From assembly GCA_947457195.1 (NCBI GenBank), contig CANGUU010000013.1, positions 1 to 51,506 of the forward strand: DNA of 51,506 nucleotides, in the 5' to 3' direction. Position 1 is the stretch's first letter. Each line of letters starts with the position of its first letter. A program made the position numbers and the translations under genes. The stretch comes from Gammaproteobacteria bacterium (GTDB lineage Bacteria; Pseudomonadota; Gammaproteobacteria; Pseudomonadales; Pseudohongiellaceae). Shown in pieces: positions 37,179-45,106 of this stretch. The notes beneath the pieces are model-generated. The model was not told where the DNA came from and ran no database searches. It worked only from the letters and a program-made list of their open reading frames with translations.

Positions 37179-37853
37179 CTAGTACCAAAGGCGGACGCCG
37201 GCGACGACACGCGTGTCGTCCCCCGTCCGGCGTCCGCCAATCTCCCGTTCCACGCCCAGATAGGGTGCAAATTCCCGTACGATTTCGTAGCGCAGGCGCA
37301 GCGCGATGCTGCTGTCGAACAGGTCGCCGGCCCCTGCTGACTGACCGGTACTGCCGATTCCCAGATTGAGTTGCAACCGAGGCTGCAGGATCCAGCGCTG
37401 GGACAGCCGCAGGTCGTAGTCGGCATCCAGGCGCAGGTGGCTGGCCTCCGGGGCGACGAACAGCGCGGCATCCACCTCGAACCAGTAGGGGGCAAGGCCC
37501 TGCAGACCCAGCACGGCATAGTCACGCGACGGGCCCTCTCCGGCGTCGTGGCGCAACCCCGCCTGCCAGTCCCAGAACGGCGCCAGCGCGCGACTGAACA
37601 AGACCTGTACTTCAGCGGTGTCGACCGCGCCATCGGCGACCTGCCCGTGTCCCTCGGATTTCAGCCATAGCTTTCGATAGTCGGTGCCCAGCCAGCCCTG
37701 CGCATCCCAGAGCTCGAACGGCTGACCATCACGTCGTTGCTGCTCGAAACGCTCCAGCATCCAGAACTGGTTCCATTGCCCGCCGTGATCATGCTCATGC
37801 TCGGCAGCCGCGAGCGACAGCGGCAGCAGTCCCAGCAACAGCGCGTACTTCAT
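37179..37853 (-). CDS. copB: Copper resistance outer-membrane protein CopB/PcoB
   Basis: The 224-residue protein starts with a signal peptide (MKYALLLGLLPLSLAAA) and a short His-rich start (EHEHDHGGQ). It then gives alternating strands of a beta-barrel with family motifs FWDWQAGLRHDA, GLQGLAPYWFEVDAALF and LRYEIVREFAPYLGVEREIGG, ending VRLWY with the terminal aromatic expected of outer-membrane barrels. The long Met-rich N-terminal region of classical CopB is missing, so this is the short form. It overlaps copA by four bases. Confidence 0.9.
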   Translation of the reverse strand: MKYALLLGLLPLSLAAAEHEHDHGGQWNQFWMLERFEQQRRDGQPFELWDAQGWLGTDYRKLWLKSEGHGQVADGAVDTAEVQVLFSRALAPFWDWQAGLRHDAGEGPSRDYAVLGLQGLAPYWFEVDAALFVAPEASHLRLDADYDLRLSQRWILQPRLQLNLGIGSTGQSAGAGDLFDSSIALRLRYEIVREFAPYLGVEREIGGRRTGDDTRVVAGVRLWY

Positions 37854-39697
37854 GGCAGCACCTCCGGGCTCACGCGGAACACCCGCATCATGCCCGCCTG
37901 CATGTGGTACAGCAGATGGCAGTGGAAGGCCCAGTCGCCCGGTTCGGACACGGTGAGATCCACCGCGGCCTTCTCACCGGCCTTGAGTACCAGCGTATGT
38001 TTGCGCGGCTTGTGGTCGTGCTCTCCTGTGACCACCTCGAAGAACATGCCATGCAGGTGCAGCGGGTGCGGCATCATCGTGTCGTTGACGAACACCAGTC
38101 GCAGACGTTCACCGAGTTGCAGGGGCACCGGTCCGCTGACCTCCGAGTACTTGAGGCCGTCGAAGGACCACATATAGCGCTCCATGTTGGCAGTGAGGTG
38201 CAGCTCCAGCGTCCTGCCCGGCACACGGCGGTCGGGATTCGGATGCAGGCTGCGCAGATCGGTGTAGACAAGGACACGGTGCGGCTCCTGCTCCAGACCC
38301 AGCGGACGTTCGTGCAGACGGCTGACAGGGGCGGTAGCAAGGCTTGCCACGCCCGGGCCCCGTGCGTGGAGATGCGTCTGGGGACCCGCAGTCGCCGAGG
38401 CCGCCGCCGGCAGCCGCTCCGCATTCCCGTGGTCCATCGTCGAGTGGTCCATCGTGGAATGGTCCATCGTCGAGTGATCCATCGTCGAGTGATCAACGGC
38501 GGCAGGCTCCAACACCTCATGCTGCAGGCCCGCATGATCCATTCCGCTGTGCGCCGGCTCGCCGTGCCCGGCTGCGGCATGATCCATGCCCATGTCTTTC
38601 ATGCTGAGCAAGGGTCGAGGACGACGCGGCGGTAGCGGTCCTTCCATCCCGGGCCGTGGCGCCAACGTTGCGCGCGCATGCCCGAAGAAATCGTTGCTCT
38701 CGGCGTAGATGGTGAAAGCCGCGTCTTCGCGGGGCTGCACCAGCACGTCGAAAGTTTCCGCCGCGCCGATCTGGAACTCATCGGTTTCCACTGGCTCGAC
38801 AGCGAGGCCATCAGCCTGCACGACGGTCATCGGCAGGCCGGGAATGCGCACATTGAACAGACTCATGGCAGCGGCGTTGATGAAGCGCAGCCGCAGGCGT
38901 TCACCCGGCCGGAACAGCCCTGTCCAGTTTTCCTCCGGACTGTGGCCATTGACCAGATAGGTGTAGGTGGCCGCGGTCACGTCGGCCAGATCCGTGCGAT
39001 TCATACGCATGTCGCCCCAGTCGGCACGCTCTTTCAGGGCGGCAGATACACCGAACTGCCGGGCATCGCGCACAAAATCGCCCAGCGTGCGTTGCTGGAA
39101 GTTGTAGCTCTGACCCATGGTCTTCAGCTTGCGGAAGATGCGCTCCGGACTCTCGTGGCTCCAATCGGACAGCAGGATGATGTACTCGCGGTCGCAGCCG
39201 AAGGGCTCGGGTTCACTCGGGTCGATGATGATCGGCCCGTAATGCCCGAGCTGCTCCTGCCATCCACTGTGGCTGTGGTACCAGTAGGTCCCCGCCTGGC
39301 GCAGCGGGAACTGATAGGTGAAGCTGCTGCCGGGGGCGATACCATCGAAGCTGACGCCTGGCACTCCGTCCATGTGCCAGGGCAGCAGCAAGCCATGCCA
39401 GTGAATCGAGGTGGGTTCATCGAGCGCATTGGCAACCCGTAGCGTCACCGTGTCGCCGGCGCGCCAGCGCAACAGGGGTGCGGGAAACTGGCCATTCAGC
39501 CGGACGTGGCGCGCCCTGCGTCCGGCGATCGGTGCTCGCTCGGCCGCCACGCGCAAATCGAACTGGTTGCCCTGCAAGCCAGGTACACCGGCGAGGGTTG
39601 CCAGACCCTGGCTTCTGGCCCAGGAGGGCAGCAAAGCCGACCAGGCCACCGTACTGCCGGCCAGCAGACTGTTATGCAAGAAAGCGCGTCTTTTCAT
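37850..39697 (-). CDS. copA: Periplasmic multicopper oxidase CopA/PcoA with Met/His repeats
   Basis: The 615-residue protein starts MKRRAFLHNSLLAGSTVAWSALL, a twin-arginine-type signal, placing the folded oxidase in the periplasm. Copper motifs are IHWHGLLLPWHMDG (His99, His101), YWYHSHSGWQ (His141, His143), HPLHLHGMFFEV and FHCHLLYHMQAGM. A Met/His-rich insert near 400-450 contains four near-perfect DHSTM units after MKDMGMDHAAAGHG; these probably bind Cu(I). The enzyme oxidises or sequesters periplasmic copper. The frame is open to 39931, but the Tat signal and GGTGGTC ribosome site set the start at 39697. A 146-base gap separates it from the upstream His-rich gene. Confidence 0.93.
   Translation of the reverse strand: MKRRAFLHNSLLAGSTVAWSALLPSWARSQGLATLAGVPGLQGNQFDLRVAAERAPIAGRRARHVRLNGQFPAPLLRWRAGDTVTLRVANALDEPTSIHWHGLLLPWHMDGVPGVSFDGIAPGSSFTYQFPLRQAGTYWYHSHSGWQEQLGHYGPIIIDPSEPEPFGCDREYIILLSDWSHESPERIFRKLKTMGQSYNFQQRTLGDFVRDARQFGVSAALKERADWGDMRMNRTDLADVTAATYTYLVNGHSPEENWTGLFRPGERLRLRFINAAAMSLFNVRIPGLPMTVVQADGLAVEPVETDEFQIGAAETFDVLVQPREDAAFTIYAESNDFFGHARATLAPRPGMEGPLPPRRPRPLLSMKDMGMDHAAAGHGEPAHSGMDHAGLQHEVLEPAAVDHSTMDHSTMDHSTMDHSTMDHGNAERLPAAASATAGPQTHLHARGPGVASLATAPVSRLHERPLGLEQEPHRVLVYTDLRSLHPNPDRRVPGRTLELHLTANMERYMWSFDGLKYSEVSGPVPLQLGERLRLVFVNDTMMPHPLHLHGMFFEVVTGEHDHKPRKHTLVLKAGEKAAVDLTVSEPGDWAFHCHLLYHMQAGMMRVFRVSPEVLP
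38431..38490. repeat. 15-bp tandem repeat (4 units) encoding DHSTM in copA
   Basis: Four consecutive 15-base units (GGTCCATCGTCGAGT and variants with one to three changes) fill 38431-38490, in frame, each coding for Met-Asp-His-Ser-Thr on the minus strand. Near identity at DNA level suggests recent expansion by slippage, so copy number may vary between strains and change copper-binding capacity. Confidence 0.85.
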
Positions 39698-39843
39698 GAG
39701 ACCACCCGGAATCGAGAGCGTCCGCGGCCTTGACCAGCGCGACGCAGAGTGAGAAATGCCCGAAGGCAAGCACGTCGTCAGTGGCAGGCGCTGGGCGCCA
39801 CGCCGGAAGCGAGCCAACAGCGACGGCTCGCCCCGGTCACTGA

Positions 39844-40239
39844 CTAGGACAGCGCGTGTTGATTGGGGGGACGGAAGTGCGAGGCAGGGGGTGGCGCGAG
39901 CAGCTGCAGATCGGGCACAGGGCGGCTCCACAGCAGGAGCAGAGGCTGGCCGGTACGGGAAGGCACCACCTTTTCAGAAAGACTGAGACTGCGGCAGAGG
40001 GCACAGGAGCTCGCGCAGTCGGTTGCCTGCAGCAGGGAGGCCTTGAGCTGGTCGACTGGCGCCGGATCGGATGCTGCCCCGTGTCCCGCGTGAGACCCAT
40101 GCCCCGCATGAACCGAGTGCGCCGCGTGGACCGCACTCCGATCGGCGCTGTGGCAGTCCACCAGAACGGCAGCCAAGGTTTGACTCCACCCGAGCAGGAG
40201 CGCAAGCAAGAGCACGAGCGTGCGGGTGGTGATCTGCAT
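39844..40239 (-). CDS. Small exported His/Cys-rich protein (probable copper-related)
   Basis: The 131-residue protein has a signal peptide (MQITTRTLVLLLALLLGWSQTLA), then VDCHSADRSAVHAAHSVHAGHGSHAGHG, a His-rich stretch, then CASSCALCRSL with three closely spaced cysteines. The C-terminal third is Pro-rich. The layout resembles DUF2946-type exported proteins found upstream of copper resistance genes, but I cannot confirm the family. Located 146 bases upstream of copA on the same strand, it is probably a periplasmic copper-binding protein. The longer frame from 40305 lacks a signal at its start. Confidence 0.65.
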   Translation of the reverse strand: MQITTRTLVLLLALLLGWSQTLAAVLVDCHSADRSAVHAAHSVHAGHGSHAGHGAASDPAPVDQLKASLLQATDCASSCALCRSLSLSEKVVPSRTGQPLLLLWSRPVPDLQLLAPPPASHFRPPNQHALS

Positions 40240-40374
40240 ACCTGTCTGTGGCGGGTCGGGCCGTCTGGGGGTGAGGTAGCTGTATCTGGTCACTACGGAG
40301 AGCACGCTAGCACTGCGGCAAAGCCATGGTCAACGCGGGCAGCGCCGCAGCAATCCGACCGTCACACTGGCGTG

Positions 40375-40380
40375 TATGAT
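40375..40380 (+). promoter_or_regulatory. Possible -10 box for the pirin gene
   Basis: TATGAT (5/6 match) lies 24 bases before the pirin ATG in the 164-base divergent gap. No good -35 is seen. No recognisable copper-response (CopR/CusR-type) palindrome was found in the same gap. Confidence 0.3.
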
Positions 40381-40403
40381 GCCGCAAACGCCATGAGGTC
40401 CCC

Positions 40404-41279
40404 ATGTCCACCGCTTCTGCTTTCGATGCCATCATTCTGCCGGCACTGCGGGATCTCGGCTCATTCAGCGTGCGCCGTGCCCTGCCGGCCCCGCAGCGGC
40501 AGCGCGTTGGCCCCTTCCTGTTTTTCGACCAGTTCGGGCCGGTCATCCTGCCGCCGGGGCACGGGGTGGATGTACGACCGCATCCGCACATCGGACTTGC
40601 CACGCTGACCTGGCTGTTTGCCGGGGAGTTGCAGCACCGCGACAGCCTCGGCAACGATCAGGTGATTCGCCCGGGCGACGTGAACTGGATGACGGCCGGA
40701 CGCGGCATCGTGCATTCGGAGCGCAGCCCGGCCTCGCAGCGAAGCCGCGCTGCCCCGCTCGGCGGCACCCAGGTCTGGCTGGCGCTGCCGCTCGGCAAGG
40801 AGGAGCGCGAGCCGGCATTCCACCACTACCCGGCCCAGGTCGTACCGCGTATCAATGACCACGGCATCGCCCTGGCGCTGGTGGTTGGCTCGGCTTTTGG
40901 TGCTTCGTCACCCGTGCTGACCGACAGTGAAACGCTGTTCGCCGACCTGCAGCTCGACGCCGGTAGTCGCCTGCCGGTGCCGGCCCACATCGAGGAACGT
41001 GCCGTCTACGTCGTCGAAGGTCGTCTCAGCCTGGCGGGCGAGCAGTTTTCCGCTGGTACGCTGGTGGTACTGAGGCCGGGTACGGACATCGTGCTGCTGG
41101 CTGAATCGCGCTGTCACGCCCTGCTGCTCGGCGGCGCCGGTCTGGCTGGCGAGCGCTACCTGTACTGGAATTTCGTTGCCAGCAGTCGCGAGCGCCTCGA
41201 GCAGGCCAAAGCGGATTGGCGCGAGGGGCGCTTTGCCAGCGTGCCTGGCGACGACGAATTCATTCCGCTGCCAGCCTGA
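40404..41279 (+). CDS. Pirin family protein
   Basis: The 291-residue bicupin contains the pirin signature: VGPFLFFDQFGPV, then VRPHPHIGLATLTWLFAGELQHRDSLG with the metal-binding His residues, GDVNWMTAGRGIVHSE (His and Glu ligands) and GGTQVWLALP. The C-terminal cupin ends with YLYWNFVASSRERLEQAKADW. Some pirins are quercetinases or act as redox regulators; the role here is unknown. It is divergent from the copper cluster and convergent with ald. Confidence 0.9.
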   Translation: MSTASAFDAIILPALRDLGSFSVRRALPAPQRQRVGPFLFFDQFGPVILPPGHGVDVRPHPHIGLATLTWLFAGELQHRDSLGNDQVIRPGDVNWMTAGRGIVHSERSPASQRSRAAPLGGTQVWLALPLGKEEREPAFHHYPAQVVPRINDHGIALALVVGSAFGASSPVLTDSETLFADLQLDAGSRLPVPAHIEERAVYVVEGRLSLAGEQFSAGTLVVLRPGTDIVLLAESRCHALLLGGAGLAGERYLYWNFVASSRERLEQAKADWREGRFASVPGDDEFIPLPA

Positions 41280-41312
41280 GCCGGACGGCACGGCGTCAGT
41301 CCGGCACTGCGC

Positions 41313-42434
41313 CTAGCGCAACTCGATCAACTGCTCGGCCGGCGTGAAGGGCAGGTGCTGCGCCTGCGCCACGGCCTCCACGCACAACTGACCCTCATGC
41401 ACGTTGAGCCCGCGCAGGAAGCCGGGATCCATCCGCAAGGCGCGCCGCCAGCCCAGCGCCGCCAGTTTGAGCACGTAGGGCAGTGTGGCGTTGTTGAGCG
41501 CAAACGAGGACGTACGCGGAACAGCCCCCGGCATGTTGGCAACGCAGTAATGCACCACGCCGTCGACGACGAAGGTGGGATCGGCGTGCGTGGTCGGCCG
41601 CGAAGTGGCGAAACAGCCCCCCTGATCGATGGCCACGTCGACCAGCACGGTACCGGGTCGCAGGCGCTTGACCAGCGCCGCACTGACCAGCTTGGGCGCA
41701 GCAGCCCCGGGCAGCAGCACGGCCCCGATGATCAGCTGGGCCTCCAGCGCCTGCGCTTCCACACTGGCCTCGGTCGAATACAGGCACTGCACCCGCCCGG
41801 CGAACTGCGCATCGAGCTGGCGCAGACGCGGCAGCGAGGTGTCGAGCAGGGCCACACGGGCGCCGAGGCCGGCGGCGATGCGGGCGGCGTTCTCACCGAC
41901 GGTCCCACCCCCGATGACCAGCACCTTGGCGGCCTCGACGCCCGCCACACCGCCGAGCAGCACGCCAGCACCGCCGTTCTTGCGCTCGAGACAGTGGGCA
42001 CCGGCCTGCACGGCCAGGCGACCGGCCACCTCGCTCATGGGCGCCAGCAGCGGCAGCCCCCCATCGCGGCCGACGACTGTTTCATAAGCGATGGCCGTGA
42101 CGCCGCACTCCAGCAACCCGCGGGTCTGCTGCGGATCCGGCGCCAGATGCAGGTAGGTGAAGAGCAGCTGGCCCTGGCGCAGCAGCGGGATCTCGCTGGG
42201 CTGCGGCTCCTTGACCTTCACCAGCAGCTCGGCCTCGCCATAGATACGGCCAGCCTCGGGCAGCACGCGGGCACCGGCCGCCGTGTACTCGGCATCATCG
42301 ACACCAATGCCGTGGCCCAGCCCGGCCTCCACCAGTACCTGATGCCCCTGGCGCACCAGCTCCCGCACGCTGGCTGGCACCAACCCGGCACGGTACTCGT
42401 GATTCTTGATCTCCCGCGGAACCCCGATCAGCAT
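41313..42434 (-). CDS. ald: Alanine dehydrogenase
   Basis: The 373-residue NAD-dependent enzyme interconverts alanine and pyruvate plus ammonia. It begins MLIGVPREIKNHEYRAGLVPASV and continues with VKVKEPQPSE (catalytic Lys), LFTYLHLAPDP (catalytic His), the Rossmann motif VLVIGGGTVGENAARIAAGLGA, and DVAIDQGGCFATSRPTTHADPTFVVDGVVHYCVANMPGAVPRTSS in adjacent stretches. Length is normal. GAGGAG lies before the ATG. It is probably a single-gene transcript. Confidence 0.96.
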   Translation of the reverse strand: MLIGVPREIKNHEYRAGLVPASVRELVRQGHQVLVEAGLGHGIGVDDAEYTAAGARVLPEAGRIYGEAELLVKVKEPQPSEIPLLRQGQLLFTYLHLAPDPQQTRGLLECGVTAIAYETVVGRDGGLPLLAPMSEVAGRLAVQAGAHCLERKNGGAGVLLGGVAGVEAAKVLVIGGGTVGENAARIAAGLGARVALLDTSLPRLRQLDAQFAGRVQCLYSTEASVEAQALEAQLIIGAVLLPGAAAPKLVSAALVKRLRPGTVLVDVAIDQGGCFATSRPTTHADPTFVVDGVVHYCVANMPGAVPRTSSFALNNATLPYVLKLAALGWRRALRMDPGFLRGLNVHEGQLCVEAVAQAQHLPFTPAEQLIELR

Positions 42435-42533
42435 CGTCTGCCATCTCCTCGCCCTGCTTTGCCGAAAGACTAGCGCGCGTCGGGCGCGCGAGCCCTGATC
42501 CAGATCATGCCCGAATGCGCGACCCGCCGCCGT

Positions 42534-43415
42534 TCAGACCGTGGAATCGCGCAGCAGATCCTTCAGCAAGCGGTTTGGGAAGCGCCGCGCCAGCGTGACG
42601 GCATAGAACGTTTCCACCAGTTTGGGGAACTGCACGACTTCGACCAGCAACCCGCTGCTGAGCTCGTCGCGCACCACGATCGGTGGCACCACGGCGAGGC
42701 CGAGGTTTTCGCGAGCCAACAAGCGCAGCATGGCCATGTCGTCTACTTCGGCGACGATGCGCGGCACCACGCCCAGACGGTTGAGCAGGGCGTCCACGCC
42801 GCTGCGGATGCTGCTTTCCACGCTCGGCAGGATCAGTGGTTCGCGCGCCAGCAGGGTTTTGAGCGAGCGTCGCTGACCGACGCGCAGCGGCCTGCCGACC
42901 AGACTCACTGGCTGCTCGGCGATGGGATGCACGATCCATGGCGTCTCGGCGTCCCGCGCCGGCGGCAGATTGACCAGCACCACATCGAGTCGATGTGATT
43001 CGAGCGCCTTGAGCAGATCACCAAGGGAACCTGCGCGCAGCGTGAGATCGACGTCGCTGCGATCGAGCACCGGCGCCAGGAAGGCGACCTGGAAATTTCT
43101 CGACAGTGTGGCCTGTGCCCCCACCCGTAACGACTGGCGCCGACCCACCTTGCGCTGACGCAGGATGTTCATCAGCTCATCGCCGCTGCTGAAGATGGCA
43201 TCTGCATGCTGCAGTGCGATGTGTCCCGCCTCGGTGAGGACGAGCTGCTTGCCGCGCCGCTCGAACAGCGGGTGACCTACCTGATGCTCGAGCTTCTTGA
43301 TCTGGATGGAGAGGGCGGACTGGGAAACGCCCAGTCGCTCGGCGGTACGCGTCAGACTTTCGCCATGGGCGACAGCCCAGAAGTAGCGCAGATGGTTGTA
43401 ATTGAGAGCGGCCAT
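42534..43415 (-). CDS. LysR-family regulator (NhaR-like), divergent from DAB operon
   Basis: The 293-residue protein has an N-terminal helix-turn-helix (NYNHLRYFWAVAHGESLTRTAERLGVSQSALSIQIKKLE, read in two parts) and a LysR effector domain (about 92-290). The NYNHLRYFWxVA start resembles NhaR and relatives. It is divergent from dabB across 101 bases, the usual place for a LysR activator, so inorganic-carbon-responsive control of the four-gene operon is likely. AAAGG precedes the ATG. The effector is unknown. Confidence 0.9.
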   Translation of the reverse strand: MAALNYNHLRYFWAVAHGESLTRTAERLGVSQSALSIQIKKLEHQVGHPLFERRGKQLVLTEAGHIALQHADAIFSSGDELMNILRQRKVGRRQSLRVGAQATLSRNFQVAFLAPVLDRSDVDLTLRAGSLGDLLKALESHRLDVVLVNLPPARDAETPWIVHPIAEQPVSLVGRPLRVGQRRSLKTLLAREPLILPSVESSIRSGVDALLNRLGVVPRIVAEVDDMAMLRLLARENLGLAVVPPIVVRDELSSGLLVEVVQFPKLVETFYAVTLARRFPNRLLKDLLRDSTV

Positions 43416-43433
43416 CCTTTCATTCTATATATC

Positions 43434-43447
43434 GTTTAATTGCAAAC
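43434..43447. promoter_or_regulatory. Candidate LysR operator in the lysR/dabB gap
   Basis: GTTT-AATTGC-AAAC is a short dyad in an AT-rich patch (about 43418-43463) between the divergent genes. The size and position suit a LysR recognition site. TATATA just to its left (43425-43430) may be part of the lysR promoter. Confidence 0.35.
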
Positions 43448-43516
43448 AATGAATTTTTTTAAGACCAGAGCGCTCGCTAGCATGCCGCCTGTTTTCGCAC
43501 TGCCCGGATCCAGCCC

Positions 43517-45106
43517 ATGCATGCACTCACGCGCGACCTGCTGTTCACCGGCATCTTCCTGCTGGCGGCCGTACTGCCGGTAGCGTGGCTGGCAGGCCAG
43601 GCTCGCCTCAGCGCCGTACTGCAACTGGCGCGCCTCGCCAGCAGCGGGATGCTGCTGGTGGCCCTGCTGGCGGTGGTGGCTTCCACGGTACCTGACGCCG
43701 CCCCGGCCAACGACTCGCCGCTGCCGACCCTGCGACTGGATCTGCTCGGCACCAGCATGCTGCTGATGATCAGCCTGGTCGGCTTCGTGGTCACCGAGTT
43801 CAGCAGGCGCTACCTGGAAGGCGACCCGCGCCACGGCGCCTTCGTCGGCTACCTCTGCCTGACGCTGGCCTCTGCCTGCACGCTGGCGGTGGCCGGTACG
43901 CTCGGGCTGTTCTGGCTGGCCTGGGTCGGCACCAGCCTGTCACTGCAGCGCCTGCTGCTGTTCTACCCAAAGCGACCGCTGGCACGACGCGCAGCCACCC
44001 AGGAATTCTGCATCGCCCGCGTCGGAGACCTGGCGCTGCTGGCCGCCTTCCTGCTGCTGGCCCGCGCGGCCGGCAGCGACGAACTCGAGACGATCATCGG
44101 GCTGGCCCGCGCCGGGTCGCTCGCCGCGGCAGACTCCGGCGTAGCACTGGCCTGTTGGCTGATTGTGCTCACCGCCGTGCTCAAGTCGGCCCAGTTCCCG
44201 CTGCATGGCTGGCTCACCGAGGTGATGGAGACGCCGACACCGGTGTCGGCCCTGCTGCACGCCGGCATCGTCAATGGCGGCGGTTTCCTGGTGCTGCGGC
44301 TGGCCGATGTCCTGATCACGGCCAATGGTCCTCTGCACGCGCTGGCACTGGCAGGCGCCATCACGGCGATCGTCGGCAGCGTGATCATGCTGACGCAGTC
44401 GACGATCAAGGAAACGCTGGCCTGGTCCACCATCAGCCAGATGGGCTTCATGCTGCTGCAATGCGGCCTCGGCGTGTTTCCCCTGGCCTGGCTGCACATC
44501 CTTATGCACTCGCTGTACAAGGCCCATGCCTTTCTCAGTGCCGGCAGCGTGGTGGAACTGGCAAAGGACGAATGGATGCCCGACCTGCGCCTGCGGCCGC
44601 GCTTGCCGAGTCTGCTGATCGACATGGCGCTGGCGCTCGGGGTTTATCTGCTGGCCGGTTGGGTGCTGGGCGTACTTCCGGATGAGCATGCGGCGGCGCT
44701 GGTGCTGGGGTCCAGCACGGTGCTGGGTCTGACCCTGTTCCTGACCCAGTCTCGCCAGCAACGTCTGCTGCCACCGCTGTTTTCCCGCACACTGATCCTG
44801 GTGGCTGCCGCCGGGCTGTTCTGCTTTGCCCTGCAGGCGGGAGCCCTCTGGGTCATGCGCTCGACCCTGCCCCTGAAGACCGCCGTGGAGCCCTTCGATC
44901 TTGCCATGCTGGCTGCGCTACTGGCGGTGTTTCCGGTCATCACCATCGCGCAGTACCTGCTGCCGGTCTGGTACGGCACGCCGTTCGGCCGCTCGCTGCG
45001 CGTGCACCTGGCCAATGGTCTTTACATGAACCACATCGTCAACCGGCTGTTCGGCGCCCTCAAGCGCACGCCGCCGCAGCAATTCACCCGGGAGAGCAGT
45101 CGATGA
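43517..45106 (+). CDS. dabB: DabB-type proton-conducting membrane subunit (NuoL-like)
   Basis: The 529-residue protein has about 13-14 membrane helices of the proton-conducting antiporter/NuoL-MrpA family. FPLHGWLTEVMETPTPVSALLHAGIVNGGGFLVLRLADVL holds the conserved helix-7/8 region, with Lys in the preceding VLKSAQFPLH. TIKETLAWSTISQMGFMLLQCGLG and HSLYKAHAFLSAGS follow. It is shorter than NuoL and not among nuo genes. Its coupling to dabA (four-base overlap) identifies it as DabB, which with DabA forms the DAB system for accumulating bicarbonate (known in Halothiobacillus). It supplies the ion gradient coupling. Confidence 0.92.
   Translation: MHALTRDLLFTGIFLLAAVLPVAWLAGQARLSAVLQLARLASSGMLLVALLAVVASTVPDAAPANDSPLPTLRLDLLGTSMLLMISLVGFVVTEFSRRYLEGDPRHGAFVGYLCLTLASACTLAVAGTLGLFWLAWVGTSLSLQRLLLFYPKRPLARRAATQEFCIARVGDLALLAAFLLLARAAGSDELETIIGLARAGSLAAADSGVALACWLIVLTAVLKSAQFPLHGWLTEVMETPTPVSALLHAGIVNGGGFLVLRLADVLITANGPLHALALAGAITAIVGSVIMLTQSTIKETLAWSTISQMGFMLLQCGLGVFPLAWLHILMHSLYKAHAFLSAGSVVELAKDEWMPDLRLRPRLPSLLIDMALALGVYLLAGWVLGVLPDEHAAALVLGSSTVLGLTLFLTQSRQQRLLPPLFSRTLILVAAAGLFCFALQAGALWVMRSTLPLKTAVEPFDLAMLAALLAVFPVITIAQYLLPVWYGTPFGRSLRVHLANGLYMNHIVNRLFGALKRTPPQQFTRESSR

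Noticed and set aside
38431-38490. CRISPR-like array
   Set aside because: The units are contiguous with no spacers and are in frame within copA.
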